49,807 bases of DNA from Lachnospiraceae bacterium (GTDB lineage Bacteria > Bacillota > Clostridia > Lachnospirales > Lachnospiraceae). The notes beneath the pieces were generated by a model. It was not told the DNA's origin, did not search any database, and saw only the letters and a program-made list of their open reading frames with translations. Location of the stretch: NCBI GenBank assembly GCA_024696825.1, contig JAILGL010000015.1:1-49807 (forward strand), written 5' to 3'. Positions 18,544-27,130 of the stretch are shown here, one piece after another (position 1 is the first letter of the stretch; every line of letters begins with the position of its first letter). A program made the translations under genes and the position numbers.

Positions 18544-19215
18544 CTATGGTAGCTGTATAAGCTTAAATGACTGTCCTTCCTCTCCTATTATGGCAACATC
18601 TGCATCTATGGCCTTTAACTTACTTCTAAGATAAGAAATGTAAATCCATACCACACTTTCATCTGTACCCTCTTCACCCTTCCATACGTGATTGTAAAGA
18701 TCTGATGTAGAAATATCCTTGTCACTGTTAAGCATGAGCATTTCCATCATCTTAGCTTCTTTTTTGGCAAGTCTTATGGAATTCTCACTGGATATCTCCT
18801 GCTCCTCTGTATCAAGTGTTACAGAACCAACCTTTATGGATTTTGGAGTATATTTTTCTGCTCTTCTGGTAAGGGATTTAACTCTTGCCAAAAGCTCCTT
18901 CATGGCAAATGGCTTGGTTAAGTAATCATCTGCCCCTGCCTCAAGTCCTGTAATCTTATCATCTAATTCAGACTTTGCAGTAAGGAAAAGGGCAGGTGTG
19001 TTATCACCTCTGTCTCTCATTTCCTTTAATGCCGATACACCATCTAGCTTTGGCATCATTATATCTAAAATCATGCAGTCATATAAACCGCTTTTTGCCT
19101 TTAATACGGCTTCCTGTCCATCATAAACCGCATCCACTTCATATCCTACTGCCTTAAGCATTGTCTCTAATGCTCTTGACAATTCCTTCTCATCTTCTGC
19201 TAAGAGTAATCTCAT
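18544..19215 (-). CDS. OmpR/PhoB-family response regulator
   Basis: The 223-residue protein has a receiver domain (1-118) with the acidic residues of LLLAEDEKE, the phosphorylation site Asp51 in LDIMMP, Thr79 in FLTA and Lys101 in YLTKPF. The C-terminal winged helix (about 130-220) has the pattern RLAKKEAKMMEMLMLNSDKDIS and ESVVWIYISYLRSKLK. It is cotranscribed with the downstream sensor kinase. Nothing identifies the signal or target genes. Confidence 0.94.
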   Translation of the reverse strand: MRLLLAEDEKELSRALETMLKAVGYEVDAVYDGQEAVLKAKSGLYDCMILDIMMPKLDGVSALKEMRDRGDNTPALFLTAKSELDDKITGLEAGADDYLTKPFAMKELLARVKSLTRRAEKYTPKSIKVGSVTLDTEEQEISSENSIRLAKKEAKMMEMLMLNSDKDISTSDLYNHVWKGEEGTDESVVWIYISYLRSKLKAIDADVAIIGEEGQSFKLIQLP

Positions 19216-19278
19216 ATAAACCTCATTTCCAAATTCTTTATTGTCTATTTTACAATCTAAAATTTTTAATCTGTAAAT

Positions 19279-19896
19279 CTATTTTTTCTTATAAATCAAA
19301 TCCTTAATGGTCTGCATGGACACATCACAGGAAGCCAGTTCATCAGCAACTCTTTTAAGCTCTGAAACAATAATCTCTGTATTGTCCACATCCTTTTTGT
19401 ATTTAAGCTGATGTTCAAGACTTGCCCAGGAATCCATGGCTATGGTTCTAAGCTGAACCTCTACATAATAATGTCCGGGATCGTTACCCGCAGCATCAAC
19501 TCCAGGCACTGTCATATCCAGTATCAGATGATAGCTTCTGTAACCATTGGATTTGGCATGTCTTATATAATCCTTTTCCTGAATAATCTCACAATCAGGG
19601 AACTGCCTTATATACTCGATATTAGCATAGATATCATCCACAAAGCCTGTAACTATACGAATACCGATACTATCCTTTAATTCACAAAGGGCCGAATGTG
19701 TAGTCTCCGGAAGCCCCTTTCTTCTGCACTTTTCCCTCATGCTCTCTTCACTCTTAATACGACAAATGTAATGCTCCATTATCTTGGTTCCTGTTTCGCG
19801 GTAATAATTATCGCTGTAAAATTTTATTCTGGTTTCAAGAGTTTGAGCTATATAATCAAGAGTATCTTTATATTTACCATAAATACTTTCAGTCAT
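19279..19896 (-). CDS. Small GTP pyrophosphokinase (RelA/SpoT-domain alarmone synthetase)
   Basis: The protein (205 residues from the ATG at 19896, which has GGAGAT seven bases before it) is a single RelA/SpoT synthetase domain without hydrolase, TGS or ACT parts. Typical features are RIKSEESMREKCRRKG, the substrate site LKDSIGIRIVTGFVDD and HAKSNGYRSYHLIL, and the EVQLRTIAMDSWASLEHQLKYKK block. Small synthetases of the RelP/RelQ/YjbM type make (p)ppGpp from GTP or GDP without the ribosome. It stands alone, with its 5' end facing the divergent HAD gene. Confidence 0.9.
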   Translation of the reverse strand: MTESIYGKYKDTLDYIAQTLETRIKFYSDNYYRETGTKIMEHYICRIKSEESMREKCRRKGLPETTHSALCELKDSIGIRIVTGFVDDIYANIEYIRQFPDCEIIQEKDYIRHAKSNGYRSYHLILDMTVPGVDAAGNDPGHYYVEVQLRTIAMDSWASLEHQLKYKKDVDNTEIIVSELKRVADELASCDVSMQTIKDLIYKKK

Positions 19897-20117
19897 AATT
19901 ATCTCCAATCTGCCTGTCTTATAAATCCTTCCAAAAATAAACCTTTATATCTACTAAATATAAAATTCAATAAATCTATAAACAACACTTCATCATATTA
20001 ACAGTAAATTATGTCTATTATTTGAACAAATACCATATTTTACGCATTTTAGCCTAATATTTTTTGAAGCATTTACTTTTTTCTTTTAATCATTCTAAAT
20101 ATATGTTAAAGTAGTGC

Positions 20118-20159
20118 TTGGTGTCAACACCAATAAATAAAAAAACTATGCAGTTTTTT
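20118..20159. promoter_or_regulatory. Two dyads before the HAD gene
   Basis: A 7-bp inverted repeat (TTGGTGT at 20118-20124 with ACACCAA at 20127-20133) could be an operator. Seven bases on, AAAAAACT at 20140-20147 pairs with AGTTTTTT at 20152-20159 around a four-base loop. Both lie in the 297-base divergent gap between the alarmone synthetase and the HAD gene; I see no convincing full promoter in the rest of that gap. Confidence 0.4.
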
Positions 20160-20193
20160 AGATAAATGAAGCATAAAAAAAGAGGGATGTAAA

Positions 20194-20868
20194 ATGGATT
20201 ATAAAACATTTAAGGATGACAGATTAAATAACCTTAAGGGCGCTATATTTGACATGGATGGAACCCTTTTAAATTCTATGTTTTTATGGGATGAAGCCTG
20301 TGTAAATTATCTTTTAAATAAGGGTAAATCACCGGAGCCCGGACTCCCACTTAAGTTTAAGACCATGTCCATAACTGAGTCCGCCCAGTATTATAGAGAG
20401 CACTACGGAATCACTGATTCCGTAGAAACCATAACCCAGGATATTAACGCACTTTTAGAGGATTCCTACAGATACAGCGTAGAAGAAAAGCCTGGTGCAT
20501 ATGATATTTTATATGAATTTAAAGAGAATAATATTCCTATGTATATAGCCACCTCCACTGATGAGAGGCTTGTAAAAATAGCATTAAAGAGTCATAACAT
20601 GGATTCATTTTTTAAGGGAATCGTAACCTGCAGACAGGTAAATGCTTCAAAGCGTTTCCCAAAGGTTTATGATACAGCAGTTGAAAATCTGGGTCTAAAA
20701 AAAGAAGATGTGGTAGTTTTTGAAGACTCATATTTTGCCATTAATACCTTAAAAAACAACAACTATACAGTTGTAGCCATAAGCGATACTTCTTCAACTC
20801 AGGATGCCACAGATATAAAGGCCATCGCTGATATTTATATCGACAGCTTCCACGAGTTATTTAATTAA
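20194..20868 (+). CDS. HAD-superfamily phosphatase, beta-phosphoglucomutase-like
   Basis: The 224-residue protein has the HAD motif I FDMDGTLLNS (Asp20 and Asp22), a helical cap (about 35-95), motif II IATST, a Lys in KRFPKVYDTAVE and motif IV FEDSYFAI. This order fits the HAD-IA subclass that contains beta-phosphoglucomutase and small sugar-phosphate or nucleotide phosphatases. The substrate cannot be told. AGAGGGATG precedes the ATG. The 3' end carries a short sequence (agcttc..cgagttattt) that recurs twice in the following 60 bases, running into the end of the convergent gene. Confidence 0.87.
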   Translation: MDYKTFKDDRLNNLKGAIFDMDGTLLNSMFLWDEACVNYLLNKGKSPEPGLPLKFKTMSITESAQYYREHYGITDSVETITQDINALLEDSYRYSVEEKPGAYDILYEFKENNIPMYIATSTDERLVKIALKSHNMDSFFKGIVTCRQVNASKRFPKVYDTAVENLGLKKEDVVVFEDSYFAINTLKNNNYTVVAISDTSSTQDATDIKAIADIYIDSFHELFN

Positions 20869-20911
20869 TTATAGCTTCGACGAATTTTAAATAAATTATA
20901 GCTTCAGCGAG

Positions 20912-21199
20912 TTATTTATTATTAGGATTAAAGAGTTCATCTAAGGTTAAATCAGGTTTTGCAGGTTCTGCATTATTTATCTTGGAAAGAATTTCCTCTG
21001 CTAATGCATTATCTGTATTAACCATTTTAATCTTGGTTTGATCCTTTTTCTCATATTCACTAATGTCATGCACCGGTATGGTTATAGGTGTTCTTTCATT
21101 TAATTCCACCTTTTCTAAGGTTTTATAGGTGGCTTCCTTAACACCCTTAACCTCAGCCTTTTTCTCATTTGAATCAAAGTATTTTCCTTCAACTATCAA
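20912..21199 (-). CDS. Small protein of unknown function, upstream-coupled to UvrD-like helicase
   Basis: I do not recognise this 95-residue protein. It starts at a TTG seven bases after AGGAGG, 28 bases after the helicase gene. It has no membrane segment or signal peptide; it is charged, with a likely beta-rich first half (MIVEGKYFDSNEKKAEV, TPITIPVHDISEYEKK) and a helical second half with a Pro/Asn-rich end. The same strand, short gap and strong ribosome site argue that it is a real gene cotranscribed with the helicase. Confidence 0.7.
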   Translation of the reverse strand: MIVEGKYFDSNEKKAEVKGVKEATYKTLEKVELNERTPITIPVHDISEYEKKDQTKIKMVNTDNALAEEILSKINNAEPAKPDLTLDELFNPNNK

Positions 21200-21227
21200 A
21201 GTAAAACCTCCTATTTTTTAACCTTTA

Positions 21228-23060
21228 TTATTTCTTTTCCACAATCTCTTCTACGAATCTGGAAATATCATATTCCTTGTGGAATCTTTCCTTTACACAG
21301 GATATGTGAAGATGCTTTTTAGCCCTTGTCATGGCTACATAAAACATTCTTCTTTCCTCCTCCATATCCTCCTTTAAAACCGCCTTGGAATGAGGGCATA
21401 TTTTCTCATTCATATCAGGGACAAATACACATTCATACTCAAGTCCCTTAGAGGCATGCATGGTCTGAAGAATCACAGCATCCCCAGTCATTACGCGGTT
21501 ATTATTCTCCTTTTCCTTTTCAAGCTCCTCTGAAAAGTCTTTAATATGCTTAAACCACTCAGTGTAACTGTCAAATCTTTTGGCATCACCGCTAATCTCG
21601 TCAAGAAGCTCATAAAGGCTATCCTCCTTAATTCCACGATACTCGCTATACTCCTCTATATAGTCATCATAGCCGATTCCACGCCTTATAAAATTCACTG
21701 CTGCAAAGGGCTTCATCTTAGCAAGAGCCCTCATATCAGCCTCAAAATCCTCTAAGCGCTCAAGCATCCATTCCTTATCCTCATATATATCATAGATTTC
21801 ATTCATATCCACCATGGGAGAATTAAAAACCTCCCTGGAAATGTATCTTTTAGGCCTGTTAATCACTCTTAGATAATGCTTTCTGTCGGAGCTTCCAAGA
21901 GCTATTTTTATATAGGAAAATATATCCTCAAATATCCAGTGAGTATAGAGATTTGGGATAAAATCCTTTGCAAAATAAGGTATATTAATGCTTTTTAAAT
22001 AAGACGAAAGAGCTCTTGCATCGTGGTTTGTCCTAAAGAGCACAGATATCTCACGTAGAGGAATCCCCTCTGCTCTGTAGTGGGCGATACATTTTGCTAT
22101 ATATTCGTTCTCATCATTTAGATTATTAAATCTTTTAATAGTAACCTTTTCACCTTCATTTCCATTAGCCCTAATATTCTTATCAAGCCTTATAGAATTA
22201 TGTTTTATAAGCTTTGACGCTGTTCTTATAATCTCATCTGTACTTCTGTAATTAATATCCAGAGTAACCTTTTTTGCCTCAGGATAGTCCTCTAAAAAGG
22301 TCTGCATAAACTTTGGATCTGAACCCCTAAAGCCATAGATTGCCTGGTCATCATCACCTACTACAAAGAGGTTATTTCCAGGCTCTGCAAGAAGCTTTAA
22401 GGTCATATACTGAAGCTTATTCACATCCTGAAACTCATCCACCAAAATGTATTTAAAAATATCCTGCCACTTCTTTCTTATGTCCTCTCTCTTACTTAAA
22501 AGGTCATAAGCATATATAAGCATGTCATCAAAATCTATATATCTTCTTTTCTCCAAGGCCCTTTGATATTTCTCATATATTTCCTTAAAAATATCCACGG
22601 GACAGTTTGGAGAATAATAGTTATCAAGGTCTATTCTATTACCCTTTACAAGACTTATCTCAGAGATAATATCCCTTACAAATTCATTTTCATCACGAAT
22701 ATCTGTATCAAGTCTTGCAACTATATCCTTTAATATAGAGAACTTTACATTCTCCTTTAAAATGTTATCTGCGCTGTAATTATAGGCAACCTTAAGCATC
22801 ATAAAAAACACTGAGTGAAAGGTTCCAAATCTAACCTTCCCGGGATTTACAACACTTCTATGATACCTTTCTTTCATCTCTAAGGCAGCAGCCTTTGTAA
22901 ATGTAATTACAAGTATTTCATCAGGCTTTACGCCTGTTTCTATAAGATTTATAACTCTCTCTGTTATAACTCTGGTCTTTCCTGAACCAGGTCCTGCAAG
23001 AATAAGGGCAGGCCCGTCTCTATGCATTACCGCTTCCTTTTGTGAACTGTTTAACTCCAA
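21228..23060 (-). CDS. UvrD/PcrA-like superfamily 1 DNA helicase
   Basis: The 610-residue protein starts at a TTG with AGGAGG seven bases before. All main SF1A motifs are visible: Q motif and Walker A (LNSSQKEAV, GPGSGKTRVI near 22-31), motif II (LVDEFQDVN), motif III (VGDDDQAIYGFRGSDP), motif IV (NYRSTDEI), motif V (TMHASKGLEYECVFV) and motif VI (EERRMFYVAMTRAKKHL). It is shorter than PcrA (about 740) because the 2B region is reduced and the C-terminal extension is missing. It is therefore better called a UvrD-like helicase than PcrA. A small unknown gene follows in the same transcript. Confidence 0.92.
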   Translation of the reverse strand: MELNSSQKEAVMHRDGPALILAGPGSGKTRVITERVINLIETGVKPDEILVITFTKAAALEMKERYHRSVVNPGKVRFGTFHSVFFMMLKVAYNYSADNILKENVKFSILKDIVARLDTDIRDENEFVRDIISEISLVKGNRIDLDNYYSPNCPVDIFKEIYEKYQRALEKRRYIDFDDMLIYAYDLLSKREDIRKKWQDIFKYILVDEFQDVNKLQYMTLKLLAEPGNNLFVVGDDDQAIYGFRGSDPKFMQTFLEDYPEAKKVTLDINYRSTDEIIRTASKLIKHNSIRLDKNIRANGNEGEKVTIKRFNNLNDENEYIAKCIAHYRAEGIPLREISVLFRTNHDARALSSYLKSINIPYFAKDFIPNLYTHWIFEDIFSYIKIALGSSDRKHYLRVINRPKRYISREVFNSPMVDMNEIYDIYEDKEWMLERLEDFEADMRALAKMKPFAAVNFIRRGIGYDDYIEEYSEYRGIKEDSLYELLDEISGDAKRFDSYTEWFKHIKDFSEELEKEKENNNRVMTGDAVILQTMHASKGLEYECVFVPDMNEKICPHSKAVLKEDMEEERRMFYVAMTRAKKHLHISCVKERFHKEYDISRFVEEIVEKK

Positions 23061-23120
23061 AGTCCTTCCTCCTAATCTTCCCTATATACATTTTAAATTA
23101 TTATAATTTAAATGCATTTA

Positions 23121-23148
23121 ATTATCAATAACATTTATCCCATGTAAA
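23121..23148 (-). promoter_or_regulatory. Promoter candidate for the helicase gene
   Basis: On the minus strand TTTACA (23148-23143) and GATAAT (23126-23121) are 16 bases apart, about 60 bases before the TTG start of the helicase. Confidence 0.45.
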
Positions 23149-23209
23149 TACAGGGTTTTATGAAGTTAAAAACTTAATAAAAAATTTAGTATTTCACTTA
23201 AAAAAATAG

Positions 23210-23238
23210 TTTACAAATGAAAACATATATGTTATTCT
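23210..23238 (+). promoter_or_regulatory. Promoter of the leucine T-box/leuA operon
   Basis: TTTACA at 23210-23215 and TATTCT at 23233-23238 are separated by 17 bases. Transcription would begin near 23245, at the base of T-box stem I. Confidence 0.65.
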
Positions 23239-23244
23239 TAACAC

Positions 23245-23522
23245 TAGCTAAAGGCTATGAGGGAGAATAGTAGTCAGGCATTTTGGTTACAGAGAGCTGC
23301 TGTTTGGTGAAAGGCAGACGATAAAGAATGATGAACTCGCTCCGGAGCTTCCTTCTGAACGATACTTAGGTATCAAGTAGGTTCGGACGGTATTCCTTAC
23401 GTTACAAAGGACAGGTATTTTTAATTAAGTACTGGTGAGGTGCATGAATTTAGTTCATGAATAAGAGTGGTACCGCGTAGATATTACGTCTCTGATTATA
23501 TGTTTATCAGAGGCTTTTTTTA
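23245..23522 (+). promoter_or_regulatory. T-box riboswitch, leucine (CUC specifier)
   Basis: A full T-box leader precedes leuA. Visible parts are AGTA of the stem I loop-E motif (23269-23272), the distal loop CAGAGAGCTGCTG..GGTGAAAGGCAG, the specifier site GAA-CTC (CTC at 23336-23338, a leucine codon), the conserved T-box AGAGTGGTACCGCG (23464-23477) and a terminator stem (23488-23496 with 23506-23514) followed by seven T. Uncharged tRNA-Leu with a GAG anticodon would bind the specifier and the T-box bulge, form the antiterminator and switch on leucine synthesis. The specifier call rests on its usual place after GAA and on the downstream genes. Confidence 0.95.
23488..23522 (+). terminator. 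Regulated terminator of the T-box
   Basis: A nine-pair stem with one G-U pair and a nine-base loop is followed by a run of T from 23515. It competes with the antiterminator that includes the ACCGCG element. Confidence 0.85.
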
Positions 23523-23556
23523 TTGCATTTTAGAAAAACAAAAGGAGGCACTTGTT

Positions 23557-25236
23557 ATGAAAGGTTATGAAAAGTACACAAGAAATTATTTTCTTCCACC
23601 AACACCTTGTTTTGAGTGGACAAAGAAAGACTACATCGATAAAGCTCCAGTATGGTGCAGCGTTGATCTTAGAGATGGCAACCAGGCACTTATAGAGCCT
23701 ATGGGACTTGAAGAGAAAATTGAGTTCTTTACCTTACTCGTAAAGCTTGGATTTAAGGAAATCGAAGTTGGTTTCCCTGCTGCAAGTGAAACAGAGTTTA
23801 AGTTCTGTCGTGAACTTATCGAAAGAAAACTCATCCCTGATGATGTAACACTTCAAGTGCTCACACAGGCTAGAGAACACATTATAAAGAAAACCTTCGA
23901 GGCAGTTAAGGGCGCACCAAATGCTATCGTTCACGTATACAACTCAACCAGCGTTGAGCAGAGAGAACAGGTATTTAAGAAGTCTAAGGAAGAGGTTAAG
24001 GAAATCGCTGTATTTGGCGCTAAGCTCTTAAAGGAGTTAGCTGAAAAGGATGGCGGAAACATCAGATTTGAGTACAGTCCTGAATCCTTCCACAATACAG
24101 AGGTTGAGTATGCTGTAGAGGTTTGTAATGCTGTACTTGATGTATGGCAGCCAACAGCTGACAAGAAACCTGTTATAAATATTCCTTCAACAGTTGAAAC
24201 AGCTATGCCACATGTGTTTGCAAGCCAGATAGAATATGTAAGTAAGAACTTAAAATATCGTGATAACGTTGTTTTATCACTTCATCCACATAATGACAGA
24301 GGCTGCGGCATCGCTTGTGCAGAGCTTGGACTCTTAGCTGGAGCAGACAGAATCGAAGGAACACTCTTCGGTAATGGTGAGAGAACAGGTAACTTAGATA
24401 TTCTCACTACAGCCATGAACCTCTTTGCTAATGGCGTTGATCCTGAGCTTGATTTCTCAGATATGAGTACTATCGCTGAGACCTATGAGCGTCTTACAAA
24501 AATGACAGTTTCCATGCGTCAGCCTTATGCAGGTGAGTTAGTATTCACTGCATTTTCAGGTTCACATCAGGACGCTATCGCTAAGGGCATGACATTTATG
24601 GAGGAAGGCAAGAGTGGTAACAAATGGATGGTTCCATATCTTCCTATCGATCCTAAGGATGTTGGACGCACCTATGATTCAGACGTTATTAGAATTAACA
24701 GTCAGTCAGGTCGTGGTGGCGTTAATTACGTACTTAAGAACAACTATGGAATTAATATCCCTGACGGTATGCGCGGTGAGGTTGGATATCTTATGAAGGA
24801 TGTTTCCGATAAAAATCACGCTGAGCTTTCTGCTGAGGATATTAAGAAAATATTTGATGATACATACATTAACTGCTCAGATACATTTGAAATTCCTGAA
24901 TGTCACTTTAGACAGGAGGATGGCATCATGGCTATAGTAACCATGAAGATTATGAAGGATGGCGAGCTTCACGTAGTAGAAGCAAAGGGTAATGGTCGTC
25001 TGGATGCAGTAAGTAATGCCATTAAGCAGTTTATGAATATAGATTATACTTTAGATGAATACTCAGAGCAGGCACTTTCAAAGCGTTCTTCTTCAAGCGC
25101 TATGGCTTATGTAGCTGTAAGCGGTGCTGATGGAAAGGCCGTTTGGGGAGTTGGAACTAACACAGATATTATCAACGCTTCAATTGATGCACTGGTTAAT
25201 TCCGTAAACCGCCTGATTAAAAAGGAAAATGCGTAA
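23557..25236 (+). CDS. leuA: 2-isopropylmalate synthase (long LeuA2 type)
   Basis: LeuA condenses acetyl-CoA with 2-oxoisovalerate, the first committed step of leucine synthesis. The ATG at 23557 follows AAAGGAGG; upstream in-frame codons belong to the T-box. The 559-residue protein has the catalytic TIM barrel with VWCSVDLRDGNQAL (about 30-43), SLHPHNDRGCG (metal-binding His residues, about 245) and FGNGERTGNLD, which mark the LeuA2 subgroup also found in yeast and actinobacteria. The last 120 residues (about 440-559) form the LeuA dimer regulatory domain for leucine feedback. It is followed 37 bases later by leuC. Confidence 0.96.
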   Translation: MKGYEKYTRNYFLPPTPCFEWTKKDYIDKAPVWCSVDLRDGNQALIEPMGLEEKIEFFTLLVKLGFKEIEVGFPAASETEFKFCRELIERKLIPDDVTLQVLTQAREHIIKKTFEAVKGAPNAIVHVYNSTSVEQREQVFKKSKEEVKEIAVFGAKLLKELAEKDGGNIRFEYSPESFHNTEVEYAVEVCNAVLDVWQPTADKKPVINIPSTVETAMPHVFASQIEYVSKNLKYRDNVVLSLHPHNDRGCGIACAELGLLAGADRIEGTLFGNGERTGNLDILTTAMNLFANGVDPELDFSDMSTIAETYERLTKMTVSMRQPYAGELVFTAFSGSHQDAIAKGMTFMEEGKSGNKWMVPYLPIDPKDVGRTYDSDVIRINSQSGRGGVNYVLKNNYGINIPDGMRGEVGYLMKDVSDKNHAELSAEDIKKIFDDTYINCSDTFEIPECHFRQEDGIMAIVTMKIMKDGELHVVEAKGNGRLDAVSNAIKQFMNIDYTLDEYSEQALSKRSSSSAMAYVAVSGADGKAVWGVGTNTDIINASIDALVNSVNRLIKKENA

Positions 25237-25273
25237 ACTACCTAATATGTAATAAACAAGGAGGAATTATAAA

Positions 25274-26539
25274 ATGGGTATGACAATGACACAAAAGATT
25301 CTTGCAGCTCATGCAGGTCTTGATGAGGTTAAGGCAGGACAGCTTATTATGGCTAAGCTTGATATGGTTCTTGCCAATGATATCACCGGGCCTGTGGCAA
25401 TTAATGAGATGAAGAAGATTAACAAAACAGAAGTATTTGATAAGAATAAGGTTGCTCTTGTTCCTGATCATTTCACTCCTAATAAGGATATAAAGTCAGC
25501 TAACAACTGTAAGTACATGAGAGAATTTGCTTATTCTCAGGACATTACTAATTACTTTGAAATCGGTGAGGTTGGTATCGAGCATGCTCTCTTACCTGAG
25601 AAAGGTCTTGTTACTGCAGGAGATGTTATTATCGGAGCTGACTCTCACACCTGTACCTACGGTGCTCTCGGAGCATTTTCAACAGGTGTTGGAAGTACTG
25701 ATATGGCAGCAGGTATGGCTACCGGAGAGGCTTGGTTCAAGGTTCCAAGCGCTATCAAATTCAATCTTACAGGAAGCCTTTCACCATGGGTTAGTGGTAA
25801 GGATGTAATTCTCCATATAATCGGTCTCATCGGTGTTGACGGAGCTCTTTACAAATCTATGGAATTTACAGGAGAGGGAGTTTCATCTCTCACTATGGAT
25901 GACAGATTTACTATTGCAAATATGGCTATCGAAGCAGGTGCTAAGAATGGTATCTTCCCTGTGGATGATAAGACATTAGAATATATTAAGGAACATTCAA
26001 CTAAGGAATACAAGGTATTTGAAGCTGATGCGGATGCTGAGTATGATGAGGTTTATGAGATTAACTTAAGCGAGCTTAAGCCTACCGTTGCATTTCCACA
26101 TTTACCTGAAAATACTCACACTGTTGAGGAGTCAGGGGATATAGAAATCGACCAGGTAGTTATCGGTTCATGTACTAACGGCCGTATCTCAGACCTTAGA
26201 ATCGCAGCTAAGGTACTTGATGGCAAGAAGGTTAAGAAGGGTATTAGAACCATTATTATTCCTGCCACACAGCAGATTTATCTTCAGGCTGTTAAGGAAG
26301 GACTTATGGAAATCTTCATTAATGCCGGTGCTATCGTAAGTGCACCAACCTGCGGACCTTGTCTTGGTGGTCACATGGGTGTCCTTGCTTCAGGTGAAAA
26401 GGCAGTTTCAACCACCAACAGAAACTTCGTTGGTCGTATGGGTGCCATTGATTCTGAAATCTATCTTGCAAGCCCTGCTGTTGCTGCAGCAAGTGCTATT
26501 ACAGGTAAGATTAGCGAGCCTAAGGACCTTGGAATGTAA
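25274..26539 (+). CDS. leuC: 3-isopropylmalate dehydratase large subunit
   Basis: LeuC and LeuD form the enzyme that converts 2-isopropylmalate to 3-isopropylmalate. The 421-residue protein has the aconitase-type iron-sulfur ligands: Cys in VIGSCTNGR (near 299) and two in [12 protein letters not shown] (near 360 and 363). Substrate-site segments include [22 protein letters not shown]. It is the shorter type shared with homoaconitase-like enzymes of archaea and Firmicutes, as expected for a 160-residue LeuD partner. AAGGAGG precedes the start. Confidence 0.96.
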   Translation: MGMTMTQKILAAHAGLDEVKAGQLIMAKLDMVLANDITGPVAINEMKKINKTEVFDKNKVALVPDHFTPNKDIKSANNCKYMREFAYSQDITNYFEIGEVGIEHALLPEKGLVTAGDVIIGADSHTCTYGALGAFSTGVGSTDMAAGMATGEAWFKVPSAIKFNLTGSLSPWVSGKDVILHIIGLIGVDGALYKSMEFTGEGVSSLTMDDRFTIANMAIEAGAKNGIFPVDDKTLEYIKEHSTKEYKVFEADADAEYDEVYEINLSELKPTVAFPHLPENTHTVEESGDIEIDQVVIGSCTNGRISDLRIAAKVLDGKKVKKGIRTIIIPATQQIYLQAVKEGLMEIFINAGAIVSAPTCGPCLGGHMGVLASGEKAVSTTNRNFVGRMGAIDSEIYLASPAVAAASAITGKISEPKDLGM

Positions 26540-26589
26540 TTAGTACAAAATGTAATTATTACAAAATATAATAAATATGATTAAATGCT

Positions 26590-26606
26590 TTGAACAAAAT
26601 GTTCAA
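26590..26606. promoter_or_regulatory. Inverted repeat between leuC and leuD
   Basis: TTGAACA at 26590-26596 and TGTTCAA at 26600-26606 form a perfect 7-bp dyad with a 3-base loop, 22 bases before leuD. It could be an RNA processing or stability hairpin, or an operator; it has no T tail, so it is not a terminator. Confidence 0.4.
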
Positions 26607-26628
26607 TTAAAAATATGGAGGAAATACT

Positions 26629-27114
26629 ATGAAAGCTAATGGTAAAGTACATAAGTATGGAGATAACGTAGATACAGACGTTATCATCCCTGCAAGATAT
26701 CTTAACTCTACAACTCCTGAGGAATTAGCTGAGCACTGTATGGAGGATATCGATAAGGATTTTGTAAAAAATGTTAATAAGGGCGATATAATCGTTGCAA
26801 ATAAGAACTTTGGATGCGGCTCTTCAAGAGAGCATGCACCTATCTCTATCAAGGCTTCAGGCGTGTCCTGCGTTATAGCTGAGACCTTTGCAAGAATTTT
26901 CTATCGTAACGCTATTAACATCGGTCTCCCAATTATCGAGTGCCCTGAGGCAGCTAAAAAGATTAATGCAGGTGATGAGGTTTCAGTTGATTTTGACAGT
27001 GGTCTCATTACAGATGTAACAACAGGAGAAACCTTTACAGGTCAGGCCTTCCCTGAGTTCATGCAGAAAATTATAAAGGCTGAAGGACTTGTAAATTATA
27101 TTAATAACAAATAA
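26629..27114 (+). CDS. leuD: 3-isopropylmalate dehydratase small subunit
   Basis: The 161-residue swivel domain completes the LeuCD enzyme. Motifs are [16 protein letters not shown] (residues 8-23), [12 protein letters not shown] (about 60-71) and [17 protein letters not shown] (about 85-101). Length is normal. GGAGG lies eight bases before the ATG. The symporter gene starts 16 bases after the stop. Confidence 0.96.
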   Translation: MKANGKVHKYGDNVDTDVIIPARYLNSTTPEELAEHCMEDIDKDFVKNVNKGDIIVANKNFGCGSSREHAPISIKASGVSCVIAETFARIFYRNAINIGLPIIECPEAAKKINAGDEVSVDFDSGLITDVTTGETFTGQAFPEFMQKIIKAEGLVNYINNK

Positions 27115-27130
27115 TTCTAGGAGGTGTCCT

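Noticed and set aside
21228-23060. Calling the helicase PcrA
   Set aside because: It is about 130 residues shorter and lacks the C-terminal extension, so the general UvrD-like label is safer.
23467-23556. An N-terminal extension of leuA beginning at 23467
   Set aside because: It would translate the T-box and its terminator; AAAGGAGG before 23557 marks the real start.
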